Positions 11,223-22,117 of a stretch of DNA of 64,000 bases are shown here, in pieces. Numbering within the stretch: position 1 is the stretch's first letter; each line of letters starts with the position of its first letter. The DNA is taken from assembly GCA_029582155.1 (NCBI GenBank), contig CM055897.1, forward strand, positions 93,447,829-93,511,828. Direction: 5' to 3'. The notes under the pieces were generated by a model. It searched no databases. It was not told the origin of the DNA and saw only the letters and a list, made by a program, of their open reading frames with translations. The position numbers and the translations under genes were made by a program. This stretch comes from Panopea generosa. Its lineage: Eukaryota; Mollusca; Bivalvia; Adapedonta; Hiatellidae.

Positions 11223-11778
11223 ACAAACATTTTATATAGTAAAGAAGGCATCTAACTAACAAAGTGACATCATGTTTTAGGGACCAATAAGGTTTCTAAA
11301 CCAAGAATAATTTGATCTGAAATACAAAATGTGAACATTATGGCTGTTCTATTAGGTAAATAAATGAACAAGCTGGTTCTGAATACAGAATGAGAACTGT
11401 GACTGTTCAATAAGGTAAATCATTGAACAAGCTGATACTGAAAGAGTGACTACCGGTAAACACTGTGGTTTATTCATGGAAACTGATTAAAATGTTTCTT
11501 CACTCTTTGCCTCCTGTTCATTTCATCTATACCTTACTTCTGGATGATGACTGAAGTGTCCAAAACAACATTCAAAGTGACCATCATAGAAATTCAGCGA
11601 AATTTGTGCTGCTTTTTTTTTTAACCTTTCCAGCTCAAGATTTAATAGCTGTTCTGATTGAGGGATATTTGTCAACGAGGGTCATGTCATAAGTTTTGCA
11701 AACGGTCTGAAAGAATTTAGAAAATAGTATAAGATATAGGTATCTCACCTACTTACATTCCTTCAAAGTAATGTCCCT
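11223..11778 (+). other. SAE1 3' untranslated region and flank
   Basis: A candidate polyadenylation signal AATAAA lies at 11359-11364, about 137 bases after the stop. A tandem pair of similar segments (GGTAAAT...TGAACAAGCTG...) sits at 11355-11435. The true transcript end cannot be fixed from sequence alone. Confidence 0.5.
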
Positions 11779-12480
11779 TTTTATCCCACCAGGACTAAGT
11801 CCAAGGAGAGCTATTGTCATGACCCCGGCGGCGGCAGCAACTGTGGGCACCCAGGTTAAACTTTTGCATTTAAGTTTCAGATATCTATACAACCACTCAT
11901 TGGATATGAATGAAACTTCGCATGTGTGTTCACCATCATCAATCGAACACACAAGGGACGAGAACCATAACTCTGGGTTGCATTTTGGCACAGTTATTGC
12001 CCTTTTGTTACTTAATTTTTCAGGTTAAAGTTTTTTATTAGGTAAAATATCTATGCAACCACTCATTGGATGTGAATGAAACTTCGCATGTGTGTTCACC
12101 ATCATCAATGGAACACACAGACAAGAACCATAACTCTGGGTTGCATTTTGGCACAGTTATGGCCCTTTTTTGACTTAATTTTTCAGGTTAAAGTTTTTTT
12201 TCAGGTAAGATATCTATGCAACCATTCATTTGATATGAATGAAACTTCCAATGTGTGTTTACCATCATCGATGGAGGACACAGAGACAAGAACCGTAACT
12301 CAGATTTGCATTTTGGCAGAGTTATGGCCCTTTTGGATTTAATTTTTCGTCTGTAGATACCCAGGTCAAACTTTTGCATTTAGTTGCGTTTAAGTTTTGG
12401 TGTTTCCAATGTCAATCTTTACATGGGTGGTGAGTTTTATCTCATCGGCAAGCTTTGTTATCTTCTGACAACTCTTGTTC
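11779..12480 (+). mobile_element. dispersed repeat with internal 155-bp tandem segments
   Basis: It starts near CAAGGAGAGCTATTGTCATG and ends CTTCTGACAACTCTTGTTC. It contains three diverged copies of a segment with ATCTATGCAACCACTCATTG and CATCATCAATGGAACACACA. Related copies lie at 43468-44010 (+) and 54161-54508 (-). Short open frames inside are not proteins. Confidence 0.75.
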
Positions 12481-13700
12481 TCTATCAATTGAGCTATTCT
12501 GATCGCCCTGTGTCCGTCGGCCATTGTTAACTTTTGCTTCAAATGACTTCTCTGAAACTGCTTATAGATTTTCACCAAATTTGGTGTGAAGCATTTTTAT
12601 ATGAAGCTCTCAAGTTTGTTCAAATCTTGACCCTGGGGTCAAATTTGACCCCACCCTAGGGTATTATCAGTTGTAGTTTCACCTAATCAATTTCTCTCAG
12701 ATTTGTTCAAACCATAAACCTAGGGTCAAAATTGGCACCAGCCTGGGGACTTACCAGTTTAACATAGGAAAATTTTCATTTTCATTTTTTTCAAGAACCA
12801 ACCAGCCAAATGTCTTTATATTGGGTGTAAATGATCCCTATGCATAAGTGTTTCAAGTTGAAAGGGGCTATATGGTCCATTGGGGCCCAGTAAGGGGATT
12901 TGATTTTTATATAGGAGTAGTATGGGAAAACAGGAAATTATGTTTTTCTCATCCATTTTTGGTTTTATTCCAATCGTATTGATGTGTAAAGCATTGTTTA
13001 GTCATAGCAGTTGAGACTGGGTCCTTAAAAGGAATTTTATACCCATAAGAGACCAGCAGGGGCCCAAAGAGGAAAATATGAAATCTCAAAAAGATTCTTC
13101 TCAACAAATGATGAGCCGAATTCATTCATATTTGGCATAAGTTATCCCAGTGAGTGGGAGTTTGAATTTTGTTCAAATGAAAGGGTTAGGATATATCCGG
13201 TGTCCAGTAAGGGGACTTTGATTTTTACATAGGAATATTATGGGAAAACAGGAAATTATGTTTTTCATTTATTTTAGGTATTATTTTAAACTTCTTGGTG
13301 TCTGGGGCATTGTTTAGTCATTACAGTTGAGACCGGGTGATTAAAGGGAATTTAATACAAATAAGGGTCAGCAGAGGCCCAAAAAGGGATAAAATTGGGA
13401 ATTTCTAAAAATCATTTTCTGAAGAATAAATCAATCAAATTTGATCACAATTGGTATAAATGGTCCCTATGTGTAAGGGTTTCAGGTTTGTTCAAATAAA
13501 GGAGCTAGAGTTCATTGGTGCGAATGTGTTAATCCAAGTTCCTCTAATCTTTCAAATCGGACACCCCAAAGATTTTCTTTTAGCTTTGGGAAAAATTTAA
13601 GACTTTTGACATGACCTCCATTATCCATCCGTCCATCAAACTTAAGACTTTTGACATGACCTCCATTATCCGTCTGTCCATCAATTTTAAGGCTGGATGT
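12481..13700. repeat. low-copy dispersed repeat with internal duplications
   Basis: Two diverged copies about 310 bp apart share TATGGGAAAACAGGAAATTA (near 12920 and 13235). A 50-bp direct duplication based on GACTTTTGACATGACCTCCA occurs at 13600-13686. Interpreted as the decayed continuation of transposon sequence. No gene seen. Confidence 0.5.
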
Positions 13701-15040
13701 ACTTTAGCATTTGCATTTTATGCTAGATTTTCACCAAACAAACTTGCACTGTAGTTATTTCACCATAAGATCTTGTATAATTTTCAACAGACCTTATTTA
13801 GTTTTAAACATATTTATTCATTCAAATTCACATACATGTACATACAAATCATACAAATATGGATTAGAATGGATGATAAATCTTTATTTGGTTATTAATG
13901 TCCAAGTTGTAGTCCCAAAATTATCAAAAAATGCTTTATTTGACGATGTCTTTCTAGATTTAGGGTACTCAATAGGATAATTCTGGTGTTATTAGGCAGA
14001 ATTATGGACCCTTTTATATTTAAAACATTTGGTTAAAGTTTCATGTTTACAACTGATTTGAGCATTTCACACAAAAACTTATGATAAAATCAGTTGTAAA
14101 GGTAAGAAACTTTCGTACTATTTTTCATGGTCATCCACATGAATTTAAGATTGTATTTTCAGAAATGTACTGTTTTATGAAATATTCATTCTGAGGTTAG
14201 GTTATTCTGGATTAATATTTAAAATATTATGAACGATAACTACTATACATTAACAACCTATTTTTATTGCAAGTTTTTTTGTGAAAAACCCATATCTCTA
14301 ACTGTTAGCCATACCCCAGTGAAAGCTTACATGTGTGTTCACTACCATTAACAGCACTTGAAGAAATAAGTGGTAGAACTGTGTTTGGACTTTAGTCAGA
14401 ATTCTGAACCATCTCAGTTTTATAGCTGTTGTTGTGTTGAGTTTATTTACTCTCGCTCTTTGCATTGCACAGTTTATAGCAATTCCTATCAATATAAATA
14501 TAACCAAAAATAAAGTATAAAAAAGGAAATAATTTTGTTATTATTCAAGATTTTTCTCTCGGCACTTCCACACACTTCTTTCTGTCCATGTTTGATGATA
14601 CGTTTACACACTTCTTTCTGTCCATGTTCGATGATACTTTTACATACTTATGCAAATATGCTCAGGTGAGTAAAAAAACTCCTCCAAAGATAAAGTACAC
14701 CAGGGGAAATGATTCTGTCATTGTTCAAGATAAGAGTTGTGGTTCTTTTTACTCTGCACTTTCACTTGTTCCCCTTTATCGATGTTCTTAGTCAAGTTTG
14801 ATTCCCTTCCATATTTTTGAAGATATACTCGGGACAAGAAAAAAATAACCAAAAAAAAAAAGGGAACAAAATGGGAGATAATTCTGCCATTATTAAAAAA
14901 GAGTTATGTTTTTCTTTGTTTTCTCTGCACTCTAACACAGTGTCCTCTATATAGATCCATTTTCCCCAAGTTACATTTAATTTTTCTTCTACCGGTATAC
15001 GTGAACTGAATACATGCTCCAGACAAACAAATATAAACTC
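13701..15040. other. intergenic, no gene seen
   Basis: AT-rich with scattered short frames. The only structure noted is a direct duplication of about 33 bp at 14570-14640 (CACACTTCTTTCTGTCCATG). Confidence 0.5.
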
Positions 15041-15186
15041 TGTGAAACATCTCGGAAACAAAACACAAAAACAATATTCACATCTCCACTAGATAGTAAT
15101 ACATCCTAACAAGCTTGATGAATTTCCAATATCCAAGTTGTAGACAAATAGCATGGACAAAGATTTGGTAATGAATGGAATCAAAG

Positions 15187-16838
15187 ATATCAAATTATCG
15201 TCCTATTTCTCTTCTTTGTTGCATTGAAAAGGTTATGGAAAAAATTATTCATAAACATATATTTAACTTTTTCACTAGACATAACATTATAACAGCACTT
15301 CAGTCTGGCTTTGTCCTGAACATTTCAACTGTTAACCAGTTAGTTGATATTTACAATACCTTTTGTAAGGCCCTGGATGAAGGTAAAGAAATACGTACTG
15401 TCTTTTGTGATATATCTAAAGCTTTTGACAGGGTTTGGCACAAGGGACTCCTTATTAAACTAAATGCTGTTGGAATAGCAGGAACTCTCCTATCATGGTT
15501 AACTACTTACCTAGATAATCGTAATCAATGTGTTGTCGTATCCGGCTGTACAACCGATATGTCTAGTTTGAAAGCCAGGGTACCCCAGGGATCTATCCTA
15601 GGGCCTCTGTTGTTCCTTGTCTATATAAATGATATTGTAGAAAATATAAGCTCATCCATAAAATTATTTGCTTATGATACTAGTCTTTTTATTATAGTAG
15701 AATCTTGCCGCTGCTATGTTAAATTCTGATCTCAGAAAAATTCACAACTGGGCTGATAAATGGTTTGTTAATTTTAATCCAAATAAAACAGAATCAATGG
15801 TTATTACCCATAAAATCAACAAACCGATACATCCAAATATTTCTATGAATCAAACTGTTATACAAGACATTATTACTCATAAACATCTGGGCCTTACTTT
15901 TTCAAATAATGGATCACGGCATGAACACATTCAATACATAAAAGAAAAGGCATGGAAAAGAATAAACATTATGCAACTTTAAAATTTCAATTAGATAGAA
16001 AATCACTTGAGATTATATATACTACTTTTATACGTCCAATTCTAGAATATGCTAACATTGTCTGGGATAATTGCACTTTGTATGAAGTTAATGAAATAGA
16101 AAAGATTCAGTTGGAAGCAGCAAGAATAGTAACGGGAGCAACAAAACTTGTTTCTATATCGGCTCTGTACAAAGAGACCTGTTGGGAATCCTTAAAAATA
16201 AGAAGACAAAAACACAAACTTATCCTTTATTACAAAATGCATAATGGATTATCTCTTTCGTACCTATGTTCACTCTTACCTGAAAATGTTGGGAATCTTG
16301 TTGGCTATAACATTCGAAATGCACAAGACCTTAGGACGTTTTCTTGTAATACTCAATTATATTTTAATTCATTCTTACCGTCTTCTGTGCGTGAATGGAA
16401 TTCTCTTCCTCACCTCATAAGAGAGTTGCCTTCCCATAATATATTCAAATCAAATATCAATGCTAATAAACAAAGGTTCCAAATCAATATTATACAGGAA
16501 ACTGAACTGCCCAAATATATCATACACGACTTCGTACAAATTGCAGTAACTTGAATCAACATTTATTCAATAAAAACATAGTTGCAAGTCCAAATTGTCT
16601 TTGTGGTGAAATTGAGGACACATATCATTATTTATTCAGGTGCAGGCTATTTCACCAATATAGACAAAGAATGATGACTGAAATAAAATTAGCTTATGCA
16701 CATGATCCTTCCTTGAATGATCTACCGTATGGTAATGAAAATCTTACACTAACTGACAACAACTCGATTTTCATGACAGTTCAAAATTATATTATAAAGA
16801 CCAAACGTTTTAAGTATCGCACACAGTTAAATAGATAA
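15187..16838 (+). pseudogene. decayed LINE reverse transcriptase ORF (copy A)
   Basis: Encodes fragments of a Jockey/CR1-like reverse transcriptase: [51 protein letters not shown], then the thumb and a C-terminal zinc knuckle [16 protein letters not shown]. Compared with copy B it has an 8-bp deletion near 15706, 1-bp deletions near 15980 and 16473, and a catalytic-motif change (FAYD where copy B has FADD). It is broken into at least four frames and cannot make active enzyme. The endonuclease domain is absent through 5' truncation. Confidence 0.93.
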
Positions 16839-17300
16839 TGATTTGTTATGTTTTTTTACTTACTTAATTATAACAACACGCCTCTATTTGATCTTGGATA
16901 GTAAAAAAAAATGATTAATGAATGGATTGGATTGATAAACATAAACTTGCAAAATACCTATCCCCTGTATCGGAATGAACCGATAAAGAAAATAAAATCA
17001 GTGGAGTCTCTTTCTTTCTTTCCTTCTCTTCAACCAATACTCTCTTTTTATTTTTTGAAATATTCTGAATAAACCATTATTTCTTTAATAAATTTTTGTA
17101 CATTTGGCCAAATTGAAATTATTTCGGAACAATATGATAAAGTCTATAAGAAATGTAAAATAACTGTTATGGAAGCAGATTTACACAAGCTTCTGTAGCT
17201 TTTTTCTGTATCCTTTTCACATAATTCGTTAAACGTATGACTTTATTGTTAAATGTATGCTAAATATATGTACTTATGTGAATAAAATATTGTTTAAACT
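15187..17300 (+). mobile_element. 5'-truncated non-LTR retrotransposon, copy A
   Basis: Flanked by a perfect 13-bp target-site duplication AATGGAATCAAAG (15174-15186 and 17301-17313). The empty target is recognisable in the related repeat at 61370-62985 (GAATCAAAGGGCCATAACT), which confirms the boundaries. The 3' region, ending AATAAAATATTGTTTAAACT, is shared with copy B at 32107-34102. Truncation begins at the NYRPIS motif of the reverse transcriptase. Confidence 0.95.
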
Positions 17301-17682
17301 AATGGAATCAAAGGGCCATAATTCTGTGAAAATCATCAAACCAAAACACAAAAACAATATGCGCATTTCCATTCAGTTGTGGTATATACTTGTAAGTTTC
17401 ATAAAATTTCAACCAAAGGTTGAAAAATAGTGCAGACAAGGATTCTATGAAATGCACAGACGAAGCTGTGACTATATGATTTGTCGAAATTTTCAGAAAG
17501 TATAAAAATAAAAATTTATCCTCAAGACAGCTCTCGCGGAACTGAATCCACATTTAGCTATTTAATGGAGACAAAGATGGGTGCATGCCATTACTGTTGA
17601 GACCAAAGATTAGTTTATAAATTATCTGGCCAGAGCTCATTCCAGGAAAGAAGCATTTTTTTTTTTATCTAGGTTTAAAATA

Positions 17683-18192
17683 TTGAGAGACATTGCTTTT
17701 TTAGGTCACCTGAGACTTTGTCTCAAGGGACCTTTTGCAATCGCCTTTTGTCCGTCGTTGTGGGTCTGTAAACAATTGACATTTTTTACTTCTTTTTAAA
17801 AGCCGTAAGCTCAATCATAATGAAATGTTGTATGCAACTTTGTACCTTAGGGTGAATCAAAATTGTGAATTGCATGGTCCCCACGCCCCTGGGGCCTTGG
17901 GGGCAGGGCCAAAACAGTCAAATTCAAGGTAAACTTTGAAAATCTTCTCAATATAGGAAGCACTGGGAAACAAATGGTGAGCATGATTATGAACATATAT
18001 GGATCATTTATTAAAACTTGTGAAGTGCATCATGTCCTTGGGTCTCAAGGTTTGGTCCCAGGGGCGATGCCTACTTCACTTAATCTATATTAGAGAAATT
18101 GACAAAAAACGTTATTTCTTATGACTGAATAGACGTAGGTGAATGTTTTTGGATAATCAGGTGACCATTAAGGCCCATGGGCCTCTTGTTGT
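17683..18192 (+). mobile_element. dispersed repeat ending in GGCCCATGGGCC palindrome (copy 2)
   Basis: It starts TTAGGTCACCTGAGACTTTG and ends with the 12-bp palindrome at 18172-18183 followed by TCTTGTT. It aligns along its length with 9852-10420, including AGGTAAACTTTGAAAATCTT. Confidence 0.75.
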
Positions 18193-18195
18193 TTT

Positions 18196-18427
18196 TTTTA
18201 ACAAGGTTTAACGCCATTTTCAATACATTTCGGGTTTATTTGGCATATCCAGTTTTACTGGTGGAGGAAGACCTCAGACTGAGTAGAACCACCGTCCTTT
18301 CGCAAGTAACTGAAAACTTTTTTACATAAAGTTTTTGGAGTGAGCAGGACTCGAACCTATGACCTTAGCCGTGAGAGGTAAGTGATCTTGAGATGGCGCC
18401 TCAGACCACTTGGCCACAGAGGACACT
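18196..18427 (-). mobile_element. tRNA-Leu-like SINE (family 2)
   Basis: On the - strand it starts GTCCTCTGTGGCCAAGTGGT followed by CTGAGGCGCC, closely resembling the 5' half of tRNA-Leu. A B box AGGTTCGAGTCC follows, then a body with AAGGACGGTGGTT and CCTCCACCAGTAAAACTG, and a tail GGCGTTAAACC. It is the intact relative of the head amplified in the 48-bp array at 31241-34776. Confidence 0.85.
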
Positions 18428-18446
18428 TTGTTTTAAATATATATGA

Positions 18447-18867
18447 ATGAATGAATGAATAGGGTTTTACGGCGTATCAACACATAGGTTATTCGACGCC
18501 AACAGGAAGGAAGATTCCAGGTTCACTCTAAATGTACAAAAACAACAAGTTAACATACAGATTAAAAAAAATATATCAACAAATGAATATACAGAATGAA
18601 CCTAGAACCTTGATACCTGCAGAACTGCAGAGTTTCAGCAAATTCTATCGTATTAATCAATTTGTCGCTTCTTATGACATGCATAAGCCACAGTGATCCT
18701 ATTCTTGCCATTACTCATGGCTCCTGGAACCACACAGGGGTTGATAATTTAACCACAATAGTGAACATGACAAAAAATAATTAAATGAACATGACACCCA
18801 TTCGGAGGATTCCTACCCCTCTACAGAGATCGACAGCGATTTTATTCTTAGTCGGAACCACACAGGC
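18447..18867 (-). mobile_element. dispersed SINE-like element with ATTC tail (family 3), reverse copy
   Basis: Its (ATTC)n tail lies at the left (18447-18462, seen as GAATGAATGAATG), followed by GTTTTACGGCGTATC. The roughly 400-bp body is an inverted copy of 53490-53903. No clear tRNA-like promoter was recognised, so the SINE label is tentative. Confidence 0.7.
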
Positions 18868-19745
18868 TTTTAAATATATATATTAATCATATTGGGGGGA
18901 AAAACCTTGAATATGGAGATATTGGGGGTCTTACTGTTATCTTTCAGTTGTTTGTATTCTGTTGCTTAGGCCATTATAGATCAATTGCTAGATTATCATC
19001 CAAATTTTCTTAAAAAGGGGGAGAGGAGGAGGATTTAATTTTTTTTTTTCTTCAAATTTTTTATGTTTTTTTTATAAAAAAAATCTTTTTTTATTTTATT
19101 TTTATGAAAATAAAAAAGGTCTGGGCAGCATGAAAATTAGGGGATGGGCGAGGATGATAGTCAAGCAATTAATTTATTATGGCCATATTCAATTTTTTTT
19201 TTTTTAAAATGACAAATATCTTAAAAAAGATATCTGCAATGACTTTGGTTTGAAAATATTTCCAATTTATTTAACATAATCGTTGCAGAGGTGTGTTTGT
19301 CTCAGTCAATCAAATCTTTCTTCTTGAATACAACTTTTTTGTCAAGACATTTGTCATTGTGTTACCACTATGTGGCGTTATCCAACCGGAGCTAGTGACA
19401 TCTATGGAAACATTGAGATGTTTGTCATTTAGTAAAGCAATGTTTAGAAGAATGTCCTTTGGAGTTTTAAAGGACTCACTGCCCTTTTATTACCCTTAAA
19501 TACTCCACACCTGACGAAGGTAAAAGTATAAATATTGTTCTCTATTTCTTCCTTTTTAAATAACTTATATTGTTCAAATTTATTTATTCTTATGTGTTGA
19601 TTTGTCACTATTATCTGCATAAAAAAGCACAGTGAATATATATATATATACATGATATGTTGGAAAAATATGTTTTTGGCCAATTCAAGAACTTATAATA
19701 AAGAAGGATATGAAACTTGCATCTCCTTACTAAATGTTGATAAAA
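18868..19745. other. intergenic, poly-A/T rich
   Basis: Contains T- and A-runs at 19038-19100 and 19190-19205 and a short TA tract near 19640. No gene or known repeat was recognised. Confidence 0.5.
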
Positions 19746-20336
19746 TAGCCAATTACAGATTTTTTACCAGATATTTTCCCTTTAAGACAATTACAGATTT
19801 TATCCCTGATATACTCCCTTTAAGACAATTACAGATTTTTTACCTGATATACTCCGTTTAAGACAATTACACATTTTTCCCCTGATATACTCCCTTTAAG
19901 ACAATTACATATTTCCCCCCTGATATACTCCCTTTAACCCTTTACTTCATATAGACGCCTTTTGACACTTCTAATATAGACACCTTTGGACAACTAATAT
20001 AGAAGGCTTTTGAATTATTTGGTGAACTATGTTTATATTAACTGACAGAGTGGAAAGCAGTGTAGGAAGTGTTCAGATTGCTTGTTATGGGCAATCTGAA
20101 CTCTTCCTGCACTGTTTTCAAAGGCCTTCTGTGATTGGTGCGGGAAAATGCGTATCTATGGAGTAAAAGGTTAAGACAATTAAGACAATTACAGATTTTT
20201 TACCCTGATATACTCCCTTTAAGACAATTACAGATTTTTTACCTGATATACTCCCTTTAAGACAATTACAGATTTTCCCCCTGATATACTCCCTTTAAGA
20301 CAATTACAGATTTTTTACCTGATATTTTCCCTTTTA
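19746..20336. repeat. 38-bp tandem array
   Basis: Units of about 38 bp with GACAATTACAGATTTTT and CTGATATACTCCCTTTAA. The array is interrupted by two copies of a piggyBac-like MITE and resumes briefly at 21358-21400 after the second MITE/LINE block. Each unit offers a TTAA, the target of the MITE. Confidence 0.9.
19938..20170. mobile_element. piggyBac-like MITE, copy 1, TTAA duplication
   Basis: A 233-bp element flanked by TTAA at 19934-19937 and 20171-20174. The left end CCCTTTACTTCATATAGACG and the right end, in reverse CCTTTTACTCCATAGATACG, form inverted repeats. The interior holds a long imperfect hairpin around GGAAGTGTTCAGATTGC / GCAATCTGAACTCTTCC. TTAA targets and CCC-starting ends are typical of piggyBac. 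No coding capacity. Confidence 0.85.
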
Positions 20337-21357
20337 CCCTTTACTTCATATAGATGCCTTTGGACACCTAATATAGAAAGCTTTTGAATTATTGGGTGAA
20401 TTATGTTTATATTAACTGACAGAGTGGAAAACAGTGCAGGAAGTGTTCAGATTGCTCGTCATAAGCAATCTGAACTCTTCCTCACTGTTTTCAAAGGCCT
20501 TCTGTGATTGGTGTGGGAAAACGCCTGTCTGTGGAGTAAAACCAGCATGGTTTCCGCAAGCGACGCTCCTGCGAGACTCAACTCCTAACCACCATCCAGG
20601 AAATCACCTCCAACACAGCCAAAGGGAAACAGGTAGATGTTATTCTACTGGACTTTGCCAAAGCTTTTGACAAAGTCCCTCATGTACGGCTACTACACAA
20701 GCTGGACCACTACGGTGTAAGGGGCAACATCAAGAGATGGATACAGTCATTCCTATCCAACAGAAAGCAGCAAGTCTTCCTTGATGGTGCCAAGTCAAGA
20801 ACTGCAGACGTACTTTCCGGCGTTCCACAAGGGACAGTACTCGGTCCGCTACTGTTTTTAGCCTTCATTAATGACCTCCCAGATATGATCAAGTCGTCGT
20901 CTTCCAAACTGTTTGCTGATGACAGCGCAGTCTTCAAGGTGATCGAGAACGACCATGACAGACAGCTCCTCCAGAAAGACCTCACAGCACTGGAAAAGTG
21001 GGAAGAGACATGGCAGATGAGCTTCAACCCCACTAAGTGCACTGTCATCAGGATCGCCCCTCGATGTCGGAAAATCATCGACACTACATACTGTCTCCAT
21101 GGCCACACACTTGAGGTGGTGGATGCAAGTAAATACCTTGGAGTCACCATCACAGAAAGCCTCACCTGGGAGAAGCACATAGGCAACATCACGAGTAACC
21201 TGACACTTTCTTCATCAGACATGACTACTGTATATAGTTTTAAATTTTTAACATTTGAGACTTCTGTGCACCACCACCACGCCTAGTTTCATTGAACTAC
21301 GTACGTTCTTTCAAGAACCCAGCTCAGTATATGGAAGAAGAAGAAGAAGAAGAAGGG
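20337..21357. mobile_element. piggyBac-like MITE, copy 2, interrupted by a LINE fragment
   Basis: 20337-20540 repeats copy 1, including the hairpin. The element breaks off inside its right end at GGAGTAAA, and the remaining few bases plus TTAA (21358-21361) reappear after the LINE fragment. Its left TTAA is altered to TTTA. Both copies sit at the same point of the 38-bp unit, so they may come from one insertion duplicated with the array. Confidence 0.8.
20541..21354 (+). mobile_element. internally deleted LINE fragment with GAA-repeat tail (copy C)
   Basis: A frame open from 20543 encodes QHGFRKRRSCETQLLTTI, LLDFAKAFDKVPHVRLLHKL, SGVPQGTVLGPLLFLAFIND, the catalytic FADDSAVF, and KYLGVTITESLTWEKHI. 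It is a different family from copies A and B. After about 21200 the coding match stops and runs into a 3' region ending in (GAA)n, suggesting an internal deletion. It is visibly more GC-rich than its surroundings. No target duplication was found. Confidence 0.85.
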
Positions 21358-21400
21358 TTAAGACAATTACAGATTTTTCCCCTGATATACTCCCGTTAAG

Positions 21401-22024
21401 ATGTCAATAAAACATTCATATACCTCTGAAACAAGACTACCTATAATAATAACCAGAAATTGATTGCTGACATCAGGGACATGTAAACAATTAAGTCATT
21501 GCTGGAAGTAATGGAAAAAAAAGAAGAAATTATGACTGGTGAAATGAGGGACATTATTTCTTTATTATTATTATTATTAAGACATACTCATCCATTGCTG
21601 ACAAATGAGAAGTGCAACATATTGCACATCACTTAGAAGCATTTTAAAGATTTTTTGCGTCTATCAAGTTATGGACAACAGATTGGACAACCAAATAATA
21701 AAAAGCTGTCCATTCATGCCTTATATAATCAGGCAAACAAATTGGGGAATCCATTTTAAGGTAAAGTGTAGGTATACTTTCTGTCCTGAAAATTTATAGT
21801 AGTCAATGCTGTGTTGTGAGATGTAAAGGAAATTTGAACCACCTCCGCACATATTAATACATTAATTCACTGTCAAGTATTTACTGATATAGATCTAGAT
21901 GAATTAGCGCTCAGGTGTGAGCTTTAACTATACAATCCTTTTCTGTAATTTGAGCTCCGTTCCGGTAAATAAATCCCATTGCGGTAGTTTGATAACTAGC
22001 CAAGCACACTAGAAAGAGATAACC
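21401..22024 (+). promoter_or_regulatory. PRDX5 upstream region
   Basis: Presumed promoter and 5' leader; no TATA box at a fixed site is claimed. At 21610-21735 lies a single diverged copy of the 78-bp repeat found downstream of exon 1 (CATATTGCACATC... AAAAGCTGTCCATTCATGCC). The DNA becomes less AT-rich after 21900. An in-frame TAG at 22010-22012 supports the ATG at 22025. Confidence 0.45.
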
Positions 22025-22117
22025 ATGCATTCTCGTCTTTCCCATACCATTTGGCGGCTCAGCGTAAATTTGTCACGTGGATTGAATACAAGTGCACGAA
22101 TTATGGCACCAATAAAG
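22025..22117 (+). CDS. PRDX5: PRDX5 exon 1: mitochondrial leader and internal Met
   Basis: Encodes 31 residues, [20 protein letters not shown] to MAPIK, ending in phase 0 at AAG|gtaaga. An upstream in-frame stop fixes the first Met. The second Met (residue 27, at 22103) aligns with the start of the cytosolic/peroxisomal form in other animals. Confidence 0.93.

Larger units (their letters stand above)
15041..17480. repeat. degenerate unit of the roughly 158-bp family, split by LINE copy A
   Basis: Left part 15041-15186 and right part 17301-17480 match the family tandemly arrayed at 61370-62985 (GAATCAAAGGGCCATAACT, AATATGCGCATCT, TTTCATAAAATTCCAAC). The unit is interrupted exactly at the LINE insertion. 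Confidence 0.75.

Noticed and set aside
20710-21222. 170-codon - strand frame
   Set aside because: Antisense shadow of the LINE reverse transcriptase on the + strand.
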